Source: Plutella xylostella (Eukaryota > Arthropoda > Insecta > Lepidoptera > Plutellidae). Taken from it: DNA of 64,000 nt. The position numbers and the translations under genes were made by a program. The first letter of the stretch is position 1; every line of letters starts with the position of its first letter. Below the pieces are notes generated by a model. That model saw only the letters and a program-made list of their open reading frames with translations, made no database searches and was not told the origin of the DNA. The stretch is from positions 7,750,001-7,814,000 of the forward strand of contig NC_064009.1 of the NCBI RefSeq assembly GCF_932276165.1, given 5' to 3'. Shown here one piece after another: positions 24,101 to 31,575 of the stretch.

Positions 24101-24974
24101 TATTGATTGCGGGTCGGGGCGGGGTATGGTGCTGTTTCTCCTGGCTGCTACTCTGAAGACACGATCTGAATATGATAGAAAATGAGGTCTATGCTTGGTG
24201 TCTGCCAGAATATCTTTTAATTCTGACTCCACCAAATTCCTGTCTATCAATGTCTCCAGATCTTGTCTTGCAGCAAGGAAACGGGGGCAGTCGAGAATTA
24301 TATGCCAGACCGATTCAATGATGTTGGGGTCGCATTCACATTCTGGGCTTTCTTTGAGTTTAAATCTGTACAAATACTCTCCCATCCCCCCATGTCCAGT
24401 CAACATTTGTACGTGAGCAGGGGTCAGTTTGGCACTTCGCGTAATCCGGTAAGCTTGGTTGACATCCGGTAAGAATTTACGCGTGACTGCTCCTGTACTG
24501 GATGTCGCATATCGGTCTTGCCATTTCCGGACCGATTCCTCTCTGATCTTTTTCCTGACATAGGACAGGGGGACTTTGTCATAGTCGTGGGAGGTGCTTT
24601 GTAGAGCTGCCGTTTTGGCGAGCTCATCGGCTCTTTCGTTCCCGGCAGTTCCAATGTGTGCCCTCAGCCAGAACATTTTTATCTCCCTGCCCTCGCACAC
24701 GACCCTCGCAATGTTTTCCTTTATGCTTCTTGCCAGGGGGTGGCTCAGTTTCGGATTCCGGAGCAGATCGAGTGATGATCTCGAGTCGCTCAAGATGTTC
24801 ACTTTGTTATCCGTACTAGAGCTCACCAGTCTTGTTGCCCTGTGAAGGGCATAAAGTTCCGATTGGAAGACCGTGCACGACGGGTGGAGACCAAAAGTCT
24901 CGGACAGTTTTTCTTTTCCATCCTCCCACCAACTTAGGGCGGCGCCGACTTTTCCCTCTATCTTGCTAAATTTG
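21187..24974 (-). mobile_element. 5'-truncated non-LTR retrotransposon with RNase H and a virus-type helicase
   Basis: The element is flanked by an 11-bp direct repeat, cacatagtgat, at 21176-21186 and 24975-24985. It ends on the minus strand in an A-run (t-run on plus from 21187), as expected for target-primed insertion. Its 5' end is cut inside the RNase H domain, so the endonuclease and reverse transcriptase are missing. It inserted into an older array of LINE-derived 190-bp units. A second A-rich tract (21486-21530) lies inside the 3' untranslated region. Host-like open frames run through 3.1 kb with one in-frame stop. Acquisition of viral helicase domains by insect non-LTR elements has been reported, and this copy fits that group. 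Confidence 0.88.
21866..22801 (-). CDS. Superfamily-1 RNA helicase of alphavirus-like type, carried by the retrotransposon
   Basis: The 311-residue frame shows all the expected motifs in order: I (GVPGCGKTT), Ia region (TTTTEAAVDIR), II (IIDEAL), III (GDINQLPYI), IV (SYRNP), V (TIHEAQGLTYES) and VI (VALSRH). This set is typical of the helicase of alphavirus-like plus-strand RNA viruses (virga- and nege-like), where it unwinds RNA and supports capping. It is not typical of cellular helicases. It lies in the same frame as the upstream 721-codon ORF, separated by one TGA at 22814-22816, so the ATG used here is only the first methionine after that stop. No catalytic residue appears lost by eye. 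Whether it is translated is unknown. Confidence 0.9.
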   Translation of the reverse strand: MPTIAWVNGVPGCGKTTWVVNNFDVSKDTIITTTTEAAVDIRNRLAHRIGDMVRTRVRTMASVLVNGFREHVGCQRLIIDEALMNHFGAIVIAARLSRASDIALIGDINQLPYIDRENLFELRYSRPTLVANITQELLCSYRNPMDVAYALREVYSGIYAATARIQSLQLKRFTDAAIPKSQTNTLFLTHTQEEKETLTSQGFGEGTGSRVLTIHEAQGLTYESVIIIKTKDKIKLHDSIPHAVVALSRHTSACTYYADDTEDAIGNLAKTAITAPKKRILEYNLKMAIKNRDKEVVAQQSRLLATQNGAE

Positions 24975-24979
24975 CACAT
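22814..24979 (-). CDS. Retrotransposon ORF2 remnant: RNase H, zinc-binding segment and long unassigned region
   Basis: The 721-residue frame begins in the target duplication, which supplies its ATG, so this is not a native start. Residues 5-125 are the RNase H domain of an R1-like or related non-LTR element, with E41 (QSELYAL), D65 (LSDSRSS), H108 and D118 (GNERADELAK) present. The first catalytic aspartate (TDGS) was lost by 5' truncation. At about 208-232 a CxC...H...C pattern (CEC, WHIILDCPRF) follows, usual after RNase H. Residues about 300-700 match nothing I recognise. By position they may come from the part of a viral polyprotein just before the helicase. The frame ends at TGA 22814-22816 and the same frame then continues into the helicase. 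Confidence 0.82.
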   Translation of the reverse strand: MCKFSKIEGKVGAALSWWEDGKEKLSETFGLHPSCTVFQSELYALHRATRLVSSSTDNKVNILSDSRSSLDLLRNPKLSHPLARSIKENIARVVCEGREIKMFWLRAHIGTAGNERADELAKTAALQSTSHDYDKVPLSYVRKKIREESVRKWQDRYATSSTGAVTRKFLPDVNQAYRITRSAKLTPAHVQMLTGHGGMGEYLYRFKLKESPECECDPNIIESVWHIILDCPRFLAARQDLETLIDRNLVESELKDILADTKHRPHFLSYSDRVFRVAARRNSTIPRPDPQSIPVFQASVTTITAPPQATPKETATHQLLDCGEKGEARLRLRSVALFMDGSSERLGISFCISGARKSVAISPGLASLLNGSTSKATMKRKAYDALPVTLVGNQPCRLVRWRNKTIALFEWADDTPFVQACSWLSKLGEIALDSNVPRIISVDAMVIEYRKGEIVDQLGCLKASKHHEIVVYEDRGEDLSFLKGHILARGIDNCHQQAEYLVTGSERLQERMTAGAVAASEQRNMERRMHNLTSQGRVQGFLQAFKAAASSLIGKPQRTPERRQISREPKTGKRLAQRKITRADMGQVVPPKLKTATTSNDHLENAAIEFMAITTATKQVNLLSCKTIMQTYRQENESRLKVLLEEAEACIYDNSSCQVLRGKMTGAYMAAYSEECGFVPWERNIPKLTLPHNNQMVVVAQCTRIMLEDKILAKAETINAT

Positions 24980-24985
24980 AGTGAT

Positions 24986-25320
24986 AGGACCGGTCCGCGG
25001 CGTCGTGCATTTCTTCTGGCGTTACCCCGCCGGCGGCTACACTGAGATTATCGGCCAAAGGGTCACTCCAGCTTCTCAAGAAACGAAGGAACGAGAGCTC
25101 TCAATTTCTTAGTCGGTCCATCTAAAGGTTGTCTGGCAGAGATCGCTTTAAGTTAGTAATAAGACCTCCTCCTCCTTATAACTTAGTGATAGGACCGTTC
25201 GGCGGCATCGTGCATTTCTTCTGGCATTACCCCCGTGCCCACTGGCTACGTGGCTACACCGAGATTACCAGCCAAAGAGTCAGTCTAGCTTCACAAGAAA
25301 CGAAGAAACGAGAGCTTTCA
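24986..25320 (+). repeat. 190-bp LINE-derived repeat units 2 and 3
   Basis: Unit 2 (24986 to about 25186) and unit 3 (about 25187-25320) repeat the sequence of unit 1 at 20965, each opening aggaccg and carrying tcgtgcatttcttctggc. Units 1 and 2 were separated by the retrotransposon insertion. Unit 3 carries a small duplication (actggctacgtggctacacc). Confidence 0.75.
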
Positions 25321-25321
25321 T

Positions 25322-25470
25322 GAAGTCATCATCATCAGCTTATAGCTCTCCCAAAACACGCCACTGGATACGATCTATAGCTTTCCAGCCACCTTTCGCA
25401 AATCGTCACCCCATCTAGCCGGAGGATCTATATAACGTTTGCCTGCCTAGTCGCAGAAGCACAGTTCATG
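25322..25470 (-). pseudogene. RTE-like LINE ORF2 C-terminal remnant
   Basis: On the minus strand a frame reads ARWGDDLRKVAGKL, then a stop, then WESYKL, ending in a ctgatgatgatgac tail. This resembles the RW.DD..-VAG...W C-terminus of lepidopteran RTE-type LINEs. It is short and broken. Confidence 0.5.
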
Positions 25471-28070
25471 CAGCAGGTCCATTTAATGAGGTAGAGTCGT
25501 AGCTTCGTTTGTCGTAACCTAGACTGGCCCCCCAGACTGGGCAGACTCTTAATGTTGTATTTGGACTGGTTGTTGTGACGGCTTAGGAGTGGTATCATTT
25601 TTTATGGAGCGTTCTGGGCGGCGACCGTTGATGATCTGCTAAAGTTAGGATATAATTTTAATTCCTTATAACTGTGTGTGATTGAAGGTATCATTATTAC
25701 TTATTAGGTTTCTAAATAGCCGAAGGCTTCCTGTCTGTAAACAGGGTGTTCGGCAGATGGACCCGATTTTACCGTTTAACTTGTTATGTTAGATGACTAA
25801 AAAAGGAATTAAATCCAACTTTTTCCGCATTGTTACTCGAGATAATTTACTTGTAGCCACGTTTACAACTCTCAGATACTTCCCTTTAGCAGAGGCCCTC
25901 AAACATCATGCATTAATTACACAAGTAGTAAACAGGGGGCTACTTATTTGCCAAGTTTGAGTACTTGCGGTTAGTCCTCCAGGGGTTAGCGTGAAGTAGA
26001 AGGGAAGTTTGCGTCTTCAAAATTGGTCGTTACGGTTTGTCCAACATTTGGAAGAACGAAGTTATCCATTGCGGTTGTCCAAATAAGGAAGGTACTTTTC
26101 TAAAGCGGTATTGTAATCAAATTCATTGACCCAAAGATTGCTTTTAGCGATTAGGCTATTGTGCTTATTATAACTTTAAAATATTGTGTGTTTTACCAAT
26201 AAACTTACACATATTGTATTGGATTGCATTGTTGTTTTATATTGAATTAAGTATTTCCTACTCATTGTTAGTAATCTGACGAAAACTAAACTGATATTAA
26301 TATACAATTATTTAGGATACTTAAGCAAGAAAATTTGCAAGCCTGGACCCGTGCTCGTGACTGAACCCTCCGTTTGGAGTTTTGACCCCCCTGTAGGTAT
26401 AATAAAAGTAACCATTTAAAGGGGAACCCCACAAATGTTTACTACCCCATAAACATGGTGTGGTAACCTGTTCCAGGAAGGAAATGGGCTATCTCTTGGT
26501 CCTTTGTAGTCCTTTTAATGGAGACCTAAATGCAATTGAAAAAACGCAAAGTTTTATTTACTCCCATCCGAAAAGAAAGCAGTTATGAGTGCAACGTATA
26601 AATCGGTTCTGTGGCCCTTAGGGCTGAAATATAATAACTAAGCCATGTTTTATAAATATAGGATTTGTTTAGCAGTTCTAAAGTCCTGCTCATGCGGGTT
26701 GGTCAATAAACAAAACGCATTTGGTCCATTAAACGGCAAAGCCATTACAAATTCATATGTTTAAACAAACAAGACAAATCTTACAGTTATTCAAAGTAGC
26801 AAAAAAATATTTTCACCTCAGCCATTACCGCCTCATTGTTAACTTTCACAAACCGAACAATGGCCGGCCCATAATCCCGAGTTAAAGAAATTTCTATTCC
26901 CAGACTAATCCTGCGCTTTTGTGCACCGAAAAGTGCAATTTGCCCAAGAAAATAGTGCAAGTTCAGCCAACAGATAACAATAGCTGTGCAACAATGCAGA
27001 TTGGCATCGGGGCAGGAATCGGTTCGAATTGAAGTTGAACCAGAATAGGGACATCTGTCACAGCCGGCTACGCGAAATTTACAGAAAAAAATTGCAAAGA
27101 CATTTACGTATAAATACATGTTCAAGATTGCATTGCGTTTTTGCAATAGTGGAGACAGTTTGCATTTACCTTCAACTTTCTATTCGACATCCATTGATTA
27201 TCCATCAATCACTTTTTATGACTCGTGTGAAATAGAAAATGTAACTTGCTGTTGCTAAGGATGGACGGTTGTACCAACGTTTTATAATATTAATGACTTA
27301 GTTTAAAGTAGAAAATCCATTCGGAGACAGACAAAAATGCTGTTGTTGAACCAACGTTGAAGCCCATGATGCACGTTACATCTTGTAATCAATATTGTAT
27401 CAACGAAATATTAGCCATATAAGTATCGAGACTCGAAACATATTCACCAGAAAACGTCTTATACATTATGTATTAGTAATTTAAAGACACCCCTCACGTG
27501 GATTGATATCTTTCCATACAAATCATACATGTAAAAAAAATATACAAAAGGCACCAGATCCGTAATTTTGTAAGGTAGCACGTGTTACGTTTGAATGGTG
27601 TAATTTGGCGGCAAAAAAAACAAGATGGCCGATATAAAAAGAAGATCATCTTCTGCCTCTCTGCCATGTGTGCTTTATCTTGATGTTTGTCTATTTTATA
27701 CGTTTTTTCTTTCTCTCAAAATTAACATAATCGGTGCATAGTATGATACTACGGTTGGTCGGTGATCGAGTTTAATCTGACAGATGTTTGAATTCGGAAT
27801 ATGGCTTTTGCCACTTTATGTTAAAACAGTTTAGGCTCGCATTCAGAGACTTATCACGTCACGTACTGTGTGAAATGGGCTCGTTCCTCTCACAGAGTAT
27901 TAAGGGGTGTTTTAATCTGTCAGGAATGTAGGGGGCAGCTCATAACGACGCCAGTTTCAGAATTATGGACTAATAATAATAAACAAGGCTGTGAGGATTT
28001 GAATATTTCGCCGAGCGGCGGTGCGTGCCTCTAGCTACGGCTCTTTCCCTTTGAAGCAGATTATGAAATG
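25471..28070. other. Region without recognised features
   Basis: AT-rich sequence with short open frames only. No domain, inverted repeat or known repeat family stands out. It may be intronic or intergenic. Confidence 0.4.
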
Positions 28071-28287
28071 ATGTAACATCACTATCTAGATTTTACCGCG
28101 AAATCAAATCGCGCGCCAAAATGTTAGCGTCCCAAGCCGCCTCACCGTTTCTCGCGCAGCTTCTCTGCGCATACCGCGTCCCGCGCGCTCACTCTTCACC
28201 CCCGCGCACACCCGCTCGCGCCACCGGCCAGCGGAGCCCGCGCAGGCAGTCGGCGCCAAACCATATTCCCGGCTAGATCACGCTCAT
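28071..28287 (+). repeat. 5' LTR of the gag-protease element (150 bp deleted)
   Basis: It starts atgtaacatcactatctag and ends ctcat just before a primer-binding-type sequence (tggcgcccaactagtggag). Over 214 bp it shows no difference by eye from the 3' LTR. It then jumps from gatcacgctc straight to the last bases, missing 150 bp that the 3' LTR retains. The two LTRs of a new insertion are identical, so the loss came after insertion. Confidence 0.88.
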
Positions 28288-28349
28288 AGTGGCGCCCAAC
28301 TAGTGGAGATACGAATAGTAAGTGTGCGCCAGTGTCTTTGTGAAAAACT

Positions 28350-30395
28350 ATGGCACCGAAGAAAGGACGAGCGAGGCGTTGCAACCTCGACGACGATGAC
28401 GACCGCAGCCGCACCGGTGAGACCACGGTGATGACCCGCCCCGGCGCGCCCAGCGTGCCCGCGGCGCGCGCCCCCGCCGCCTCCACCACCGTGCACGGCC
28501 CTCCCGCCACGCCCGACGCGCCCTACGAGCACGCGGCGTGCAGCCCCCCCGCGGCGCGCGCTACCCCCGCCGCGGCCGCCGCTACGCTCGACGCGCCCGC
28601 CTGCGTGACCGCGGCGCAGCTGTCGGTGCTGCTGGATACCATCGCCAAGGCCGCCGAGACCAACCGCGTCCTCTTGGAGAGGATGTCGAGCGACCCCCGG
28701 ACCTGCACGCCGCCCGCCCGGCGCGGGCCCGGCGCCGCGAGCCCCCCCGCGCGCGCGACCGCGTCTGACTACCAGACGCCACCGCCGGGGACGTTCGCCA
28801 AGTGCACGGCGAGATTCGACGGAGCCGGCCGCAGCGCGGACCAGCTGGACGCCTTCATCGACGCGGTGCAGGTGTACAAGGAGTGTGCCAACGTGTCGGA
28901 CGAGCACGCGCTGCGCGGGCTGCCCATGCTGCTGGAGGGCGACGCCGCCGTGTGGTGGCGCGGCGTGCGCGCCTCCGTCGCCGGCTGGGGCGCGGCCCTG
29001 CAGCGCCTGCGCGCCATGTACGGCACTCCACTCCCGGCATACAAAGTGTTCCGCGCGATATTTTCGAGTGAACAAAATGAAGTGCGGTCTGATGTGTACA
29101 TATCGCGAGTGCGCGCCCTTTTGGCACAGCTTCCGTACGAGCTATTAGAAGACACTAAGTTTGATATAATTTATGGACTTTTAAGTTACCATCTAAGAAA
29201 ACGCATTCCCCGTGAAGGTGCTGCAAGCGTTGATGAGCTTATTGTTAAATGTAGGGCGGTTGAAGAGGCGAGTCGCGAGGTGCGCAGTTCGAATCAGTTT
29301 AACCCCTCGAATATCACTCATAGTAATATTAACCCTTCGACCGCGACCCATAATTGTTTTAACCCGCCAAGTGCGGTGCCTTGTATAAATGTAAATAATC
29401 CCTCCGTAGGCCACAATAGATTGACTGACAGACCGACATACCTACCAGTACATAATATACCAACGCCCTCCTCCTCCTCTGGCCCGAACGGCGCTACCAG
29501 AGTACGGCCGCGTTGTGCATACTGTAGGAGACTTGGTCATCATGTCGATTACTGTAGAACAAAGGAGCGCGAATCTGTAGAATCGACCCCCGGTAACCCT
29601 CCTTTGAGTCCCCGGAGTCAAAGAGGCGAGCACGAGTTTTTATCCGCCGAATTTGAAGATAAGTACGACCCGCGCCCACTGGTCAACATCAGAGTTTGCG
29701 GTGCGCTCGGTGCAGCCGTGCTCGACACAGGTGCCACACACAGCATAGCGAGTAACATGCTATACGGCATCATGTGCAACAGGGGGGTGAAATTTGAAGA
29801 AACTTCTCACACCGTGTACCTGGCCGACGGATCGAGACAGCTGAAACGAACGTTGGTCGGTGCAACACAGGTAAGTATAGAAGGCAGATCTTTTCAAGTT
29901 TCATTCCTCGTGTTCCCGGAGTCAAACACCCGCACGACGCTGGGGCGGGACGCCATCATCACCGCCGGCATAGTGCTAAACTTAGCACACGGAGCTTGGG
30001 CTTTCGGCGACGCACCTTCACGTCAGTACAAGTTCGAGACTGCAGTCCGACTTCGTACCACTACCGGCCACATTAGGCCAGGCATAAAGGTAGGTACTCG
30101 GCCACCTAAAATTATTCATCACCGGCGGACTCCTACGTGGTTCAGGCGAGTCATACCGAACCACGCCAGCGACGCCCGGCCACATACCAACCCTGTGAGG
30201 AAACACGACCCACGGGTTCGGCTCTACCACGACCTCAGGCCTGTCCTAGTTCAGGGGGAGGGTCATCATGAACGCCTGTGCAGATCTCCCCACCGTCCAA
30301 CCTTCAAGGATCTCGAGGACGATGATCAGTCTAGGGGGAGGACCAGGGCTGCTCAGTATGCTACTCCGAACGCGAGGGCGCTTGGTTCGGACTAG
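28350..30395 (+). CDS. Gag-protease polyprotein of non-autonomous LTR retrotransposon
   Basis: The 681-residue protein would form the particle and process it. Residues 1-140 are low-complexity, rich in alanine, proline and arginine. Residues about 150-290 are a capsid-like retrotransposon gag region (GDAAVWWRGVRAS). A zinc knuckle CX2CX4HX4C spans 389-402 (CAYCRRLGHHVDYC), which binds RNA. The aspartic protease active site is D459-T-G (DTGATHSIAS). After about residue 570 comes a basic tail (RVRLYHDLRPVL) with no polymerase motifs. It may be the far C-terminus of a lost pol region joined in frame, but that is inference. The stop codon at 30393 overlaps the purine tract. The high GC causes several spurious antisense frames. 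Confidence 0.88.
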   Translation: MAPKKGRARRCNLDDDDDRSRTGETTVMTRPGAPSVPAARAPAASTTVHGPPATPDAPYEHAACSPPAARATPAAAAATLDAPACVTAAQLSVLLDTIAKAAETNRVLLERMSSDPRTCTPPARRGPGAASPPARATASDYQTPPPGTFAKCTARFDGAGRSADQLDAFIDAVQVYKECANVSDEHALRGLPMLLEGDAAVWWRGVRASVAGWGAALQRLRAMYGTPLPAYKVFRAIFSSEQNEVRSDVYISRVRALLAQLPYELLEDTKFDIIYGLLSYHLRKRIPREGAASVDELIVKCRAVEEASREVRSSNQFNPSNITHSNINPSTATHNCFNPPSAVPCINVNNPSVGHNRLTDRPTYLPVHNIPTPSSSSGPNGATRVRPRCAYCRRLGHHVDYCRTKERESVESTPGNPPLSPRSQRGEHEFLSAEFEDKYDPRPLVNIRVCGALGAAVLDTGATHSIASNMLYGIMCNRGVKFEETSHTVYLADGSRQLKRTLVGATQVSIEGRSFQVSFLVFPESNTRTTLGRDAIITAGIVLNLAHGAWAFGDAPSRQYKFETAVRLRTTTGHIRPGIKVGTRPPKIIHHRRTPTWFRRVIPNHASDARPHTNPVRKHDPRVRLYHDLRPVLVQGEGHHERLCRSPHRPTFKDLEDDDQSRGRTRAAQYATPNARALGSD

Positions 30396-30404
30396 AGGGG
30401 GAGG

Positions 30405-30771
30405 ATGTAACATCACTATCTAGATTTTACCGCGAAATCAAATCGCGCGCCAAAATGTTAGCGTCCCAAGCCGCCTCACCGTTTCTCGCGCAGCTTCTCT
30501 GCGCATACCGCGTCCCGCGCGCTCACTCTTCACCCCCGCGCACACCCGCTCGCGCCACCGGCCAGCGGAGCCCGCGCAGGCAGTCGGCGCCAAACCATAT
30601 TCCCGGCTAGATCACGCTCGCTCGCATCCCCTTCGCGACTATTACCTAGTTGTAAGCAAAGACTACCTCAACTGCTATTTACGTGTCTGAAGAACCTTTA
30701 AATACAGTGCTTTGTATTCCCTGAGTTTTGTGTGTTTCCTATCTACCACTCCCACGATAGGACAACCTCAT
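30405..30771 (+). repeat. 3' LTR of the gag-protease element
   Basis: The full 367-bp LTR, starting atgtaacatc and ending acctcat. It holds the 150 bp missing from the 5' copy (about 30619-30768), which likely includes the R and U5 parts. The flanking aatga repeats the bases before the 5' LTR. Confidence 0.88.
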
Positions 30772-30796
30772 AATGAGTTTTTCCACATCTAAGTAA

Positions 30797-30829
30797 TCCT
30801 TACTAATATTATAAATGTGAAAGTAACTG

Positions 30830-30868
<39 letters not shown>

Positions 30869-31018
30869 TACTCTTTCACGCCAAAACTACTGAACGGATT
30901 TGAACGAAATTTGGTATACATATGGTCTAGACCCTGGGAAAGAACATAGGCTACTTTTTATCCCGGAATTCCCACGGGGAAAACTTTTTAAGGCGAAGCG
31001 AAGCGCGCGGGAACAGCT
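30797..31018 (+). mobile_element. Helitron-like non-autonomous element, copy 1
   Basis: It starts tccttactaatattataaa, has a (gtct)n run, then the conserved ttcacgccaaaactactgaa and cgaagcgaagcgcgcgg, and ends agctat. Elements of this family begin TC and end CTAGT in Lepidoptera. The next copy follows directly. Confidence 0.85.
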
Positions 31019-31219
31019 ATAATAATATTATAAATGCGAAAATAACTGTGTCTGTCTGTCTGTCTGTTACGCTTTCACGCCAAAACTACTGAACGGATTT
31101 AAATGAAATTTGGTATACATATGGTCTAGACCCTGAGAAAGAACATAGGCTACTTTTTATCCCGAAATTCCCACGGGAATTTTTTTAAAGGCGAAGCGAA
31201 GCTCGAGGGAACAGCTAGT
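31019..31219 (+). mobile_element. Helitron-like element, copy 2 (tandem with copy 1)
   Basis: Same family, same orientation, joined head to tail to copy 1 at the shared aatattataaat start. It ends cagctagt. Only four gtct units remain. Confidence 0.85.
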
Positions 31220-31359
31220 TATGTATAAAATATTGTTTATTGTATATTTCATTAATTGTAGACTGTTTCATGTTCATAAATAAAAATACATGTATATAAA
31301 AACTGCTACGAATTAAATCTTGTTCGAAATCTGAATCGCGCTAACGCTAGTCCTATCTA

Positions 31360-31392
31360 TCCTAACTAATATTATAAATGCGAAAGTAACTG

Positions 31393-31423
<31 letters not shown>

Positions 31424-31575
31424 TACTCTTTCACGCCAAAACTACTGAACGGATTTGAATGAAATTTGGTATACATACGGTCTAGACCCTGGGAAAGAAC
31501 ATAGGCTACTTTTTATCCCGGAATTCCCACGGGAAAACTTTTTAAGGCGAAGCGAAGCGCGCGGGGACAGCTAGT
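31360..31575 (+). mobile_element. Helitron-like element, copy 3
   Basis: Full copy from tcctaactaatattataaat to cagctagt, with seven or so gtct units. It is close to copies 1 and 2. Confidence 0.87.

Larger units (their letters stand above)
28071..30771 (+). mobile_element. Ty3/gypsy-type LTR retrotransposon with gag and protease only
   Basis: Complete structure: 5' LTR 28071-28287, primer site from 28289, one ORF (28350-30395), a purine tract agagggggagg at 30394-30404, and 3' LTR 30405-30771. The flanks repeat aatg (or aatga), giving a 4-5 bp target duplication. No reverse transcriptase, RNase H or integrase core is present, so it depends on a helper. GC content of the LTR and gag is far higher than the surroundings. 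Confidence 0.9.

Noticed and set aside
28284..29075. 263-residue minus-strand ORF and several overlapping frames
   Set aside because: The GC-rich gag start has few stop codons in any frame. Composition is low-complexity and the gag frame has real domains.
29860..29885. Consensus donor (acacag|gtaagt) inside the gag ORF
   Set aside because: Could allow splicing of the retrotransposon RNA, but no matching acceptor or function can be argued from the sequence.
30830..30870. CRISPR-like or functional short tandem repeats (gtct)n
   Set aside because: They are the microsatellite part of Helitron-like elements, without spacers.
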